Positions 28,201-35,876 of a DNA stretch of 64,000 nucleotides are shown piece after piece. The position numbers were made by a program, and so were the translations under genes. The notes beneath the pieces are model-generated. The model saw only the letters and a program-made list of their open reading frames with translations. It was not told the DNA's origin and did no database searches. Every line of letters begins with the position of its first letter. Position 1 is the first letter of the stretch. The stretch lies in contig CAWFUH010000012.1 in NCBI GenBank assembly GCA_963818855.1, forward strand, positions 301,627-365,626, read 5' to 3'. Source of the stretch: Bog-159 sp963818855 (lineage in GTDB: Bacteria > Acidobacteriota > Terriglobia > Bryobacterales > Bryobacteraceae).

Positions 28201-29089
28201 CCAACTGCTGCACCGGCACGCCGGATTCGTTGTTGAACCACGTATTCGCCGATGTCGCCGTATTGCGATTGAACTCGTACGCCGACCCATGCAGTTGATT
28301 CGTGCCGCTTTTGGTAACCAAGACCACTTGCCCGCCGGATGACCGGCCCTCGTTCGCGCCTTGCCCGCTGACCGTCACCCGAAACTCCTGCACCGAGTCC
28401 AGTGGGATCGGCAGCACCGAGTTGAACCCGGAATTTACATTGGCGCCGTTTCCGTTCACGCCCTGATATGTGCTGCCCGTGGTCGGGTTCTGTGTCACCA
28501 GGCCCGCATTCTGGTTGTCATTCACATCCACGCCGTCCAGGGTGATGTTATTCTGATCGCGCCGCGCCCCCACCACTTCGCCATTGGTCGTAACTCCAGG
28601 CTGCAGGCTGAGCAACTCCACTACGTTCCGGGTCTGCAAAGGAAGCTGTCTAATTTGCCGTTCGCTAAAGGCATTGCCCACGGAGGCATCCTCGGTGTTG
28701 ATGGCTGCCACATCCGCCATCACGTTCACCACTTCTTCGCTCTTGCCTATCTCCAGCACCAGGTCCAAAGTCGCGGGCGTGTTCACACGCAGCGCGATGC
28801 CGGTTTTCGTGACCGTCGAGAAGCCAGGCTTTTCGACCCGAACCTGGTAGTTGCCGGGCGGCAACTGCGGGAAGACATACTCGCCCGTCTCGTTAGTAAC
28901 TGTTTGCCTGGAAGCACCGTTGTCCAGGTTCTGCAAGGTCACCACCGCTCCCGGGATCATCGCGCTCTGCTGGTCCGAGATTGTGCCGCGCAACGACGTG
29001 CTGGCCTGCGGGAAAGCGCCGGTAGCGAAGACGCCCAGCCCAAGTAGATATACACCAACCCGCCACCACGTATGTGTGGGTGAAGACAT
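25283..29089 (-). CDS. Oar-like TonB-dependent outer-membrane receptor
   Basis: A 1268-residue outer-membrane protein. A signal peptide (to about residue 29, FPQAS) is followed by a carboxypeptidase-regulatory-like domain (SLRGTISDQQSAMIPGAVVT ... GEYVFPQLPPGNYQVRVEKPGF), a plug domain with QIRQLPLQTRNVVELLSLQPG and NNITLDGVDVNDNQN, and a long beta-barrel ending MQFALRYEF with the terminal Phe of outer-membrane proteins. Such proteins probably import or secrete large substrates, often glycans or peptides; the nearby GH20, GH63-like and S53 genes fit this. The ribosome site AAAGGAG precedes the start; a 16-bp palindrome lies 42 bp upstream. Confidence 0.9.
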   Translation of the reverse strand: MSSPTHTWWRVGVYLLGLGVFATGAFPQASTSLRGTISDQQSAMIPGAVVTLQNLDNGASRQTVTNETGEYVFPQLPPGNYQVRVEKPGFSTVTKTGIALRVNTPATLDLVLEIGKSEEVVNVMADVAAINTEDASVGNAFSERQIRQLPLQTRNVVELLSLQPGVTTNGEVVGARRDQNNITLDGVDVNDNQNAGLVTQNPTTGSTYQGVNGNGANVNSGFNSVLPIPLDSVQEFRVTVSGQGANEGRSSGGQVVLVTKSGTNQLHGSAYEFNRNTATSANTWFNNESGVPVQQLVRNQFGASLGGPIKKDRIFYFVNWEQRIDSSSVAQVQSVPSESLKQGFLKAQLTDGSVQTLTPTDLIAVDPLHIGLNGGYQKILNEYPVGNDPAYGQDGGLNFSGYRFNAPDKLNNMAWVAKLDFKLDTAGRHSLSLRGTLADNTEDQILAQFPGQAPASIERDNNKGLSARYTAIVTPSVVNSLTYGLTRLGMELSGVGGTGFQFEPTALSPLENWSARAKGRTNPLQNILDDLTWSKGRHTITAGLDFRISTNNISTFTNSYPLYAYGATELIGLGEDIDNSVTSYLQQKVGPTAQLADATAVTNASAMLLGILNDVFVTYQYNKTGQVLPQGTPDQRTFVEHGYAGYVGDAFRINRELTLTLGLRYENVRPAYEANGLQVDPTVPLQDFFAQRNGLQYQGIPANQMSDFTQSYALNGPANGKASWWNPDNTNFAPRVALAYAPADHAGLLGKLFGKGGALRFGGAIAYDQFGEDMIVNYDQIGSLGLSEPTNFPDSYSFTTSPRFTGTYPALPPAPAGGFPFTPPAIAAITGNFLGISTDLKTPYSIVLNANFSRQLPGQVTMELGYMGRLSRRLLMEGDVYTPLENYKDPKSGITWQQNATQVYNLFNTLSQQAGVTPNNATAVVSSEVMANPNLVPNLPFVNDIWPGYQNAYFPGSASANYFYSVFGVFGGSFLDSLHAADRFVGNYIPGKCLSITGCYTFFAQQGSSMPMWMNAGEADFHALTVAVRRRFAAGLQFDFNYTLSHSIDNGSATESGAGEEGAAIQDIYNLSAFRGSSDFDIRQLYNANFMYELPVGKGKPFLNNMPGWFNQVIGGWQLSNIWRYSTALPSAVGGELAYNTNYWLSSLAVLNTPTASGGVHIDQNGIPNLFPGGLNASNNFENEPPESAGTRAAVRLAPIFNVDMALSKTFHLPGEGKVIQFRAEAFNAFNHPNFTNPSLSLQSPLTFGEFQGTMPPRSMQFALRYEF

Positions 29090-29130
29090 TCGTGCTCCTT
29101 TACTGTTGATCTGACTAGGGGGAGTCTAAA

Positions 29131-29146
29131 CAGACAACATTGTCTG
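29131..29146. promoter_or_regulatory. Palindromic candidate operator of the receptor gene
   Basis: CAGACAACATTGTCTG, two 7-bp arms CAGACAA/TTGTCTG around a 2-bp centre, lies 42 bp upstream of the receptor start codon. Its size and symmetry fit a dimeric repressor site. The regulator is unknown. Confidence 0.45.
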
Positions 29147-29295
29147 GTAACTTGTCGCTGGCGGTGCGACGATACTCAGGCTGGGAGCGGCTAAACGATT
29201 GCCATTAAACCCGTCAAAAATTTATAAAGAGAGTATGCATGATATCCCGGCAAGTGTCAAGGCTTTTGTAGTCGACTGTCAAGCCTCGTTAGTAA

Positions 29296-29330
29296 TGTCC
29301 CCTTCGTTACCTCGATAGAAGTGTCCCCTT
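29296..29330. repeat. Two TGTCCCCTT copies, possible insertion-sequence end
   Basis: Two identical 9-bp TGTCCCCTT boxes start 26 bp apart (29296 and 29322). Multiple short terminal repeats of this type mark ends of IS21-like elements, and I associate the local sequence with such ends from memory. No transposase is nearby, so it would be an orphan end. The remainder of 29147-29726 contains no gene I can support. Confidence 0.35.
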
Positions 29331-29726
29331 TTCTTCGCCGACGCAGTCGGCTGTTTTTGGTTTGGCTCAAGCACCAGAGAAGGCGGTGGGAAAGTGGAAA
29401 CCTGCTCTTGGTTTTCCACTCTTTCCCACCACTCCGCCACTTCCATAGCTCTTTTGTTCAGCCCACCGTCCCCCGTCGTGCCCGCATTTGTCGATAGTCC
29501 TTTCGCCATGGGTGGCTGGCCTGCGGCCGCGCCGGCCGCGGTTGGACCGGCGGCGGTGATAGTCCTCCTGGGTCGCAGCCGCTCGCGCGAACCGGTTTAT
29601 TGCGATCGGCTAGATATTCGGTCTCCAATGCTGCGCTTGATGCGCCGCCCGGGCGCCAAGCCTACCCTATGATCGTTATCCGGCGTGGTATCGGTATAAG
29701 AGGTATTCTTCTGCTATGAACAAGCC

Positions 29727-31649
29727 ATGAACAAGCTATGGACTTCTCTCTTCGCCGCAGCGTTTCTGGCCACCGGGGTTGCCCGTCCAGCGACGCAACA
29801 CACTTCGCGCGTGTTGCGCACACCCGAGTATCGTGCGCTGCAACAGAAGCTGTGCCGCGGCTGGAACACCTGGAGCGCCAACAGCGTGTTGGCGCACGTC
29901 TATCTGCCCGACGGCTTCGCGCTGACGCTGGGCGTGAAGAGCGCCGGCATGGGCCACGGCTACCAGAATACGTTCTTCCAGGCTAATGCGATGGCCAGGC
30001 GGCCGGAGAAGATTCGCCTGGGCCCGCACGCCGACGACGGCTCATATACCGAGCTCACCGTGGAGTGGAATAGCGGCGGCGCCGATTCGAAGAACGTGGC
30101 GCTGGTCGAGAGCGCCACCGAGAACGGGGAGGAATACATCCTGGTTAGCGTGCAGCAGCGCGCCAGGTTGCGGGCCGAGCACCTGATCGTCGAGACAGGC
30201 TACTACTGGAACCGGCCGGGCTCCGTGCGGCGCAATGGCGCAGTGCTGATGGCGCAGCCGGGAAGCGAAGGCGGCCGCGCCTTTGCAGTGCGCACCACGG
30301 CGCAGGAAGTGAACGACCCGTTTGTCACGGCCGACGCGCCGTATCTTTCGGTGGCGCTGGAGGGGCGCATCGGGGTGTACACGGGTCCAAAGAAGACGCT
30401 GGAACAGGTGGCCAGGATTGTTGAGACGCGCCGCGGCGCGCACTTGAAGCGACTGGAGGACTACGGCGAAGCGCGCGAAGTTTTCACGGCAATGCAAACG
30501 ATTCTGGCATGGAACCTTACGTACGACCCGGAAAACGACCGCGCCATCGCGCCAGTGAGCCGCATGTGGAGCGCTAACTGGGGCGGCTACGTGCTGTTCG
30601 ACTGGGACACCTACTTCGCATCGTTCATGTACGGCTTATACAACCAGGATTTGGCCTTCGCGAACGCGGTGGAGGTAACCAAAGGCATCACACGCCGTGG
30701 CTTTATTCCGAATTCGTCGTCGGCCTACGACATCCAGAGCGACGATCGATCGCAGCCGCCAGTGGGCAGTCTGATGGTGCTCGAAATCTACAAGCGCCAC
30801 AAAGAGAGATGGTTCCTCACCGAAGTATACGACGAACTGCTGCGCTGGAATCGCTGGTGGCCGGGCGCCCGCGATACCAAGGGACTGCTCGCCTGGGGTT
30901 CGGACAACGTGCCGCAGCTGGTGGACGGCACGTTCCACAGTTTTCAAGCGGCCTTGTACGAGTCGGGGCTGGACAACTCGCCGATGTACGACGGCGTGCC
31001 GTTCAACCCGTTAACCAACCAGCTGGAAATGGCTGACGTGGGATTGAACGCATTATACGTGGCCGATTGCCGCGCGCTCGCGGAAATCGCCGGCGTATTA
31101 GGCAAGGCCGCGGACGAACGCGAATTGCTCGCGCGCGGCGATAAGTACGCCGCGGCCCTGGGCACATTGTGGGATGAGACAGCCGGCATTTACCTGAACA
31201 AACGCACCGATACCGGCGAAAGCTCGCCGAGGCTCTCGCCGACCAATTTCTATCCGCTGATCGCGAAAGTGCCCTCGGCGGAGCAGGCCGCGCGCATGGT
31301 GCGCGAGCATTATTTCAATCCGCAGGAATTTCACGGCGAGTGGGTGATGCCCTCGATCGCGCGCAACGTACCGGGTTATCAAGATCAGAACTACTGGCGC
31401 GGGCGCATCTGGGGACCGATGAACTTCCTGGTCTACCTGGGCATGCGGAACTACGCGCTGGGGCCGGCGCGTACGGATCTTGCCGAGCGCTCACACAAGC
31501 TCCTGATGAAGTCGTGGCAGAGCGACCGCTCGATCTACGAGAACTACAACTCGATCACGGGCGCGGGCAATGACGTGAACAGCAGCGACGCCTACTATCA
31601 TTGGGGCGCGCTGCTGGGCGTCATCGGGCTGATGGAGCAAGGCCACTAG
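29727..31649 (+). CDS. Exported glycoside hydrolase, MGH1-like/GH63-type (alpha/alpha)6 barrel
   Basis: A 640-residue protein with signal peptide MNKLWTSLFAAAFLATGVA. The N-terminal 250 residues are beta-rich. The C-terminal catalytic part shows motifs of the GH63/mannosylglycerate-hydrolase-like fold: LFDWDTYFASFMYGLYN, GFIPNSSS, ESGLDNSPMYDG (candidate catalytic Asp), NYWRGRIWGPMNFLVYLG and a late YEN(Y)NSITG. It probably trims alpha-linked glucose- or mannose-containing glycans in the periplasm. An upstream ATG at 29716 meets a stop after four codons, so 29727 is the start. It converges on the S53 peptidase gene with 13 bp between stops. Confidence 0.82.
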   Translation: MNKLWTSLFAAAFLATGVARPATQHTSRVLRTPEYRALQQKLCRGWNTWSANSVLAHVYLPDGFALTLGVKSAGMGHGYQNTFFQANAMARRPEKIRLGPHADDGSYTELTVEWNSGGADSKNVALVESATENGEEYILVSVQQRARLRAEHLIVETGYYWNRPGSVRRNGAVLMAQPGSEGGRAFAVRTTAQEVNDPFVTADAPYLSVALEGRIGVYTGPKKTLEQVARIVETRRGAHLKRLEDYGEAREVFTAMQTILAWNLTYDPENDRAIAPVSRMWSANWGGYVLFDWDTYFASFMYGLYNQDLAFANAVEVTKGITRRGFIPNSSSAYDIQSDDRSQPPVGSLMVLEIYKRHKERWFLTEVYDELLRWNRWWPGARDTKGLLAWGSDNVPQLVDGTFHSFQAALYESGLDNSPMYDGVPFNPLTNQLEMADVGLNALYVADCRALAEIAGVLGKAADERELLARGDKYAAALGTLWDETAGIYLNKRTDTGESSPRLSPTNFYPLIAKVPSAEQAARMVREHYFNPQEFHGEWVMPSIARNVPGYQDQNYWRGRIWGPMNFLVYLGMRNYALGPARTDLAERSHKLLMKSWQSDRSIYENYNSITGAGNDVNSSDAYYHWGALLGVIGLMEQGH

Positions 31650-31662
31650 CGCCGTTTTATAA

Positions 31663-34512
31663 CTACCGGAGCAAGGTGACTGCGAGCAATACCAGGTTCG
31701 GATTATCGGGTAAGGTAAAACTCTGAACAGTCTTGGTGTTGTCTATCGGAAAAGCGTAACCATATAGGTTAAATGTCCGGTCGTCCTCGGTGCCATTACT
31801 CAGGTTCCTGTGAGCCATAGCAACGGTGTCGACCTCGCGCGGGAAGTTGCCGGGCGCAAACCAATCGCTGAAGCTTTGGGTGAACTGAGTAGTGGAACCA
31901 TCGGTATAAGTCACGGTTACGACTTGCGACATCTGGTCGCCGTTGACTCCGGTGGCCAGCAGGCTAAGCCTGGAGAATCTGCCGGCGGGCAATGCGATCG
32001 GCTCGCCTGTGCCGCTCACGGCATCCAGCTTATCCGGCGGTCCGAAGTTGAACTGCGTGCCGTAGGCAATTCGGGACGCCGTTAACAGGTTATAGGAATA
32101 CGAAGATCCGTCGCCATCCAGCCCGCCGTTAGTATAGGTCGAGCCATCCTTGTAAATGCCGTGGACGTTAAATGCCGCCGACAGGTTCACCGGCATCCCC
32201 GCGCCTCCCGTTCCGAGGGCGGCGCTCACCGCGAGGTCGATAGTGGCTAACTGCGTGAGGTTGCCCGACGTTCCCACGACGGTCAGGCGGGCGTAGCCCA
32301 GCGTCGCCTCATTGGCTGCAGACAGAACCATCTGAGTCGACCCGGTGGAACTTCCGGGGTTGAAGCTAGCCTTCACTCCCATGGGCAAGCCCGTTAGGGA
32401 GAATAATACGCTGCCGCTGAATCCGTTCACGGCATTCACGGTGATCGTGCTGATGGCTTCTCCGCCCTGATTGAGAAATATATTAGCCGGCGCCGTGAGC
32501 GAGAAACCCGGCAACGCCAGCGTCACGTAGGCCGTCTGAGTCAAGCCGGAAGCCGTGCCGGTCACAACAATGGGAAAGTTTCCACCCGGAGTTGAATTGG
32601 TTGTCCCTACACTTAGAATGGAGACGCCGGAACCGGTCAGCGATGTCGGGTTCAGGCTGGCCGTAACACCCGGGGGCTGGCCGAGAACCGCGGCGTTGAG
32701 TTCCACGGTCCCAGTGAATCCGTTCGACGGGCTGAGCGTGATGTTGCTTGTCCCGGTACTGCCCGCCGTGATATCGATGGTGGCCGGCGATGGCGTCAGC
32801 GAAAAATTTGGACCCGTATACACCGGGCCAAGCCCGTTCAGCAGGCTCTGTCCGTTGGGGCTGCCCCAACCGGTGACCAGGTCATAGCCAACTACGGCGT
32901 TGTAAGTTTCTCCGAGACCGTTATCGTTACTCCCGCTCGAGATGTCGTGGAAGGCGGCGCCGTAACCGGCGCTCAAGCCTATGCGATAGATGGCCGGGTT
33001 CAAGAATCCGATGGGTGCGCCGTTCGACTGCTCATTGGCTAAAGCCAGGAAGCCGGCCCAGCGCGGCGCGGACAAACTCGTACCTCCCACTCCGCCCTGG
33101 CAAGACCCGTTGGCGCAGTAGTAATTGTCGCAATCCGCCTCCGCGGCAAGATCCGGGACATTGCGTAGAGTGGTCGAGCCGTCGTTGGACTTATCGATTA
33201 CGCCTTTCAACTGCTGGTAGCTGGGGATGGCAAAACCGTTGGTGCTATATCCGCCGCTGCTGCCGCCCGTGGTATTGCCGCAGGCGAGGAGGGGACTTCC
33301 ACCCCAGGCAATCTCCGATTCCCAAGGGCCGCCGGCCCCATTGGTGGTGATGTGCGTGCCGCCGGCGGCGGTGATGTAAGGATCGGCCTCCGGGTAAAAC
33401 GCCGGGTTGCAATTGCTGGTGCAGCTCGGAGGCGTATACGCGCCGCTGTCACCGCTGGCTACGAACAAGTTCTGTCCCTGCGCCGCGAATTCGCGGAAGA
33501 TAGGTTCGTCAGACTTCGGATCGGCGGGGAGCCAGCCCCACGAGCAACTCAGTTGCTTAGCAATGTTATCGACGGCCATCTGATTTAACATATCGGTGTC
33601 GTTATTGCCTTCATAAACGATTATCGCGGCCGCTCCGGGCGCCATGGAAATAGCCTGTTGGATGTCGATCACCTGTTCACCATCGTCGCAGGTGCCACAG
33701 ATGGGGCTGATCCCATCCAGCACGACGTTGACAATCGGCACATTGAGCGGCTGGTTAATGGTGCTGAAGTAGGCTTGCACATCGCTGAGGTTGTAGGGCG
33801 CAAACTCGAATAATCCGATGGCCTGCCCGGCGCCGGTGAGCGCGGTCCCGCCGTAGTAAGCCGCGCGCATATCGCTACCTAGAAACTGGCCGTCAGGACC
33901 GGATCCAGTCTGGTTGGAACGCGCGCCAGGGGCGGCGTACTTCAGCATGGGCCGGGGCGGCGCGAAGGTATTCAGGCCGGAGACGCCGTCGATGGGAATG
34001 CCCGGGGGGACGGAGGGTTCCACGTCGGAAGCATAGAAGGTGTGGTTTTCCGTGGGGTGTTGATAGACCTGCATCTTCACTTGAAAGGCTTGCTCGACGT
34101 TGGAGGCCGGGCCGCTCACATCCAGCACCAAGCGGTTGGGAGCGGTGTTGACGATCGTCAAGCCATGTGATCGGGCGAAGGCGATGGCTTGGGCGTAGTC
34201 ATCGGTGGTGGGGCCGAATTGCGCGGTGAACTGCTCTACGCTCAGAAACTGATGGTAGCTGGGACTGGACGGGTCGTAGAGTTGATTCAACAGGGTATCG
34301 AGCTGTGACTCGTTGCGCAGCGCCAGCGTCAGTGCCAGGTTCAATTGCTGCTGGGCGGGAAGACGGCCGACGACTTGCGCGCCGGCGGGAGCGGCCACCG
34401 CAGTGGCAAGTGTCCGGCGCTCCTGGGCGCGGGCAGGCGCAGCCCAGAAAAGCAGGCTGGCGAGGGACGCAACAAATAATGATCCAAACGAACAGCTTCG
34501 TTTCGCAGTCAT
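31663..34512 (-). CDS. Exported S53 (sedolisin/kumamolisin) serine-carboxyl peptidase with Ig-like repeats
   Basis: The start at 34512 gives signal peptide MTAKRSCSFGSLFVASLASL... and 949 residues. A pro-kumamolisin activation domain (about 35-185) precedes the catalytic domain with Glu279 and Asp283 (GEQVIDIQ), oxyanion Asp355 (SGDSGA) and nucleophile Ser479 (GGTSLSAP); a calcium-site-like DISSGSNDNG and GYDLVTGWGSPNG close it. Two to three Ig-like domains (about 585-770) of the NGFTGTVELN type follow. The last 150 residues match the C-terminal domain of the nearby GH38 enzyme. It is a secreted protease, of a family usually active at acid pH. The frame is open 43 codons further upstream without a signal peptide. 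Confidence 0.92.
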   Translation of the reverse strand: MTAKRSCSFGSLFVASLASLLFWAAPARAQERRTLATAVAAPAGAQVVGRLPAQQQLNLALTLALRNESQLDTLLNQLYDPSSPSYHQFLSVEQFTAQFGPTTDDYAQAIAFARSHGLTIVNTAPNRLVLDVSGPASNVEQAFQVKMQVYQHPTENHTFYASDVEPSVPPGIPIDGVSGLNTFAPPRPMLKYAAPGARSNQTGSGPDGQFLGSDMRAAYYGGTALTGAGQAIGLFEFAPYNLSDVQAYFSTINQPLNVPIVNVVLDGISPICGTCDDGEQVIDIQQAISMAPGAAAIIVYEGNNDTDMLNQMAVDNIAKQLSCSWGWLPADPKSDEPIFREFAAQGQNLFVASGDSGAYTPPSCTSNCNPAFYPEADPYITAAGGTHITTNGAGGPWESEIAWGGSPLLACGNTTGGSSGGYSTNGFAIPSYQQLKGVIDKSNDGSTTLRNVPDLAAEADCDNYYCANGSCQGGVGGTSLSAPRWAGFLALANEQSNGAPIGFLNPAIYRIGLSAGYGAAFHDISSGSNDNGLGETYNAVVGYDLVTGWGSPNGQSLLNGLGPVYTGPNFSLTPSPATIDITAGSTGTSNITLSPSNGFTGTVELNAAVLGQPPGVTASLNPTSLTGSGVSILSVGTTNSTPGGNFPIVVTGTASGLTQTAYVTLALPGFSLTAPANIFLNQGGEAISTITVNAVNGFSGSVLFSLTGLPMGVKASFNPGSSTGSTQMVLSAANEATLGYARLTVVGTSGNLTQLATIDLAVSAALGTGGAGMPVNLSAAFNVHGIYKDGSTYTNGGLDGDGSSYSYNLLTASRIAYGTQFNFGPPDKLDAVSGTGEPIALPAGRFSRLSLLATGVNGDQMSQVVTVTYTDGSTTQFTQSFSDWFAPGNFPREVDTVAMAHRNLSNGTEDDRTFNLYGYAFPIDNTKTVQSFTLPDNPNLVLLAVTLLR

Positions 34513-34530
34513 ATTGACACCCGGTTTGAA

Positions 34531-34536
34531 ATTATA
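34531..34536 (-). promoter_or_regulatory. Candidate -10 box of the S53 peptidase gene
   Basis: TATAAT on the minus strand, 18 bp upstream of the ATG at 34512. No good -35 hexamer was found at the usual distance, so the assignment is tentative. Confidence 0.35.
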
Positions 34537-34857
34537 TCGCCTTCGGAACGGGATTGTTAGTGAAGTGAGGTTGGAACTGTGATCTATGTGACACCGCGTG
34601 TGGCGCATGTGCCGTGCTGTGTTAAACAGGACGCTTTTCACCGAGCAGCCGCGTGAGTTGTTTTTTTACGAGCAGAGCCTATGCCGTTGGATTTGCGTTC
34701 GGCGCGGCGGTGGCGAGTTACAGGCACGGGCTATAGCTGTGGGTCGGGGTGTAATTGCGGGCGGGTTATGGGTAGTAAGTCAGACTCGTTTGGGACACGG
34801 ATTGTGTATCCGGTGTGACTGGCGGATGGGTTGTCAAAGATCAAGGATGGCCGGTGG
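34537..34857. other. Intergenic stretch, nothing recognised
   Basis: About 320 bp upstream of the peptidase gene and downstream of a minus-strand hypothetical gene. It includes a T7 run at about 34661-34667. No supported gene was found on either strand. Confidence 0.5.
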
Positions 34858-35397
34858 CTAACGTGTATCGGCGGCGGCTGGAGTGCAGAGCACCTGGTCC
34901 GCCGGCGGCGCGGACATTTTGTATGTTGTGTGTTCGACTGGCGAGGATACGTGCGGCGCGGGTTTCCCCTTGGGGCGCAACTTAGGCTGCTCTTGTAACT
35001 GCTCAAGCGCTTGCATGGCGGACGCGAAGGAGCGCTCGAGGCGGGTTCGCTGGGTGGAGACTTCGCGCAGCAGCGCCAGTTGTTTTTCGAGCGGAAGATC
35101 AGCTTCATAAATGAGGCGCTCGCCACGAGCGATGCGGGCGAGCAGCCATTGGGAAGTGGCCATCTGTTCCAGATGCAGGCGCTCGGTGCGGTTTTGGGGC
35201 TGCCAATCGGATTCGAGATCGTCCCAGAGCTGCTGGTATTCGGCGGGGTCTTCGCCGGGGATGAGCAGGTCGCGGGCGCGCAGGCCGTACTTGAGGGCGT
35301 TGAGGCGCACGGCAGCCTTGCCTGCGGGAGTTCGGGGGCCGGTAGACAGCCGGGCATTCTGTTGGTTGGCTGCATGTTGCGTGGCGGAAATCAGCAT
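34858..35397 (-). CDS. Conserved hypothetical protein of the NARLSTGPRT-x-GK type
   Basis: A 179-residue soluble protein. Its N-terminus, NQQNARLSTGPRTPAGKAAV followed by RLNALKYGLRA, is a motif I recognise from a common acidobacterial/planctomycete family of unknown function. The middle (RTERLHLEQMATSQWLLARI, then a helical stretch to about 140) is probably alpha-helical; the last 40 residues are low-complexity. AAAGGA lies 10 bp before the start. There are no obvious partners. Confidence 0.72.
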   Translation of the reverse strand: MLISATQHAANQQNARLSTGPRTPAGKAAVRLNALKYGLRARDLLIPGEDPAEYQQLWDDLESDWQPQNRTERLHLEQMATSQWLLARIARGERLIYEADLPLEKQLALLREVSTQRTRLERSFASAMQALEQLQEQPKLRPKGKPAPHVSSPVEHTTYKMSAPPADQVLCTPAAADTR

Positions 35398-35729
35398 TTC
35401 AGTTCGTTCCTTTCGAGGGAGGTATGACGGGAACCGCCATCCGATTCCATGATAGGAGGGGTAAGTGGGAGGACGGTGTAAGTTAACGGGTCGGGTGTCG
35501 ATAAGTATTTTGGTTAGTGAGTGGTGAATGCTCAGGATTTATTTTCGAACCTTGTGACTGATGGGCTGCTGATGGGCCCCACCTCAGAAAGGCCAAGTAT
35601 CATGCCCAGGTCACTCGGGGGGCCCCCTACCGCGCGTTTTGCGAGAAAGATACACTACCGACCGCGGGGAGAAGAGACCGCCGCTCCTAGCCTGTGGCGG
35701 AAGCTTTGCCACATACTTTTCCCGGAATA

Positions 35730-35764
35730 GACCTCCAGGTCTGCGCGGGTCCTTCATGACCCGC
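35730..35764 (-). repeat. Degenerate double-hairpin repeat copy
   Basis: GACCT-CC-AGGTC followed by GCGGGT...ACCCGC with an 8-nt loop: same order of a small AGGTCT-type and a larger GCGGGT-type hairpin as in the 43-bp copies, but decayed. It lies 60 bp before an intact copy of opposite orientation. The 35398-35729 stretch before it has no gene I can support. Confidence 0.45.
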
Positions 35765-35824
35765 ACCTCTGTAGCCGAATCTGTGTACCCGAGTGTGAAG
35801 AGGCCGGCGTGGACGACGGCCGAT

Positions 35825-35867
35825 GGCGGGTCTGGAGACCCGCCGCAGGACTGGAGTCCTGCCCCAC
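35825..35867 (+). repeat. Double-hairpin intergenic repeat, copy 3
   Basis: A 43-bp consensus-like copy with stems GGCGGGTCT-GG-AGACCCGCC and GCAGGACT-GG-AGTCCTGC followed by CCCAC. It ends 9 bp beyond the stop codon of the GH38 gene and could act as its terminator. Confidence 0.88.
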
Positions 35868-35876
35868 TCCAATGCT

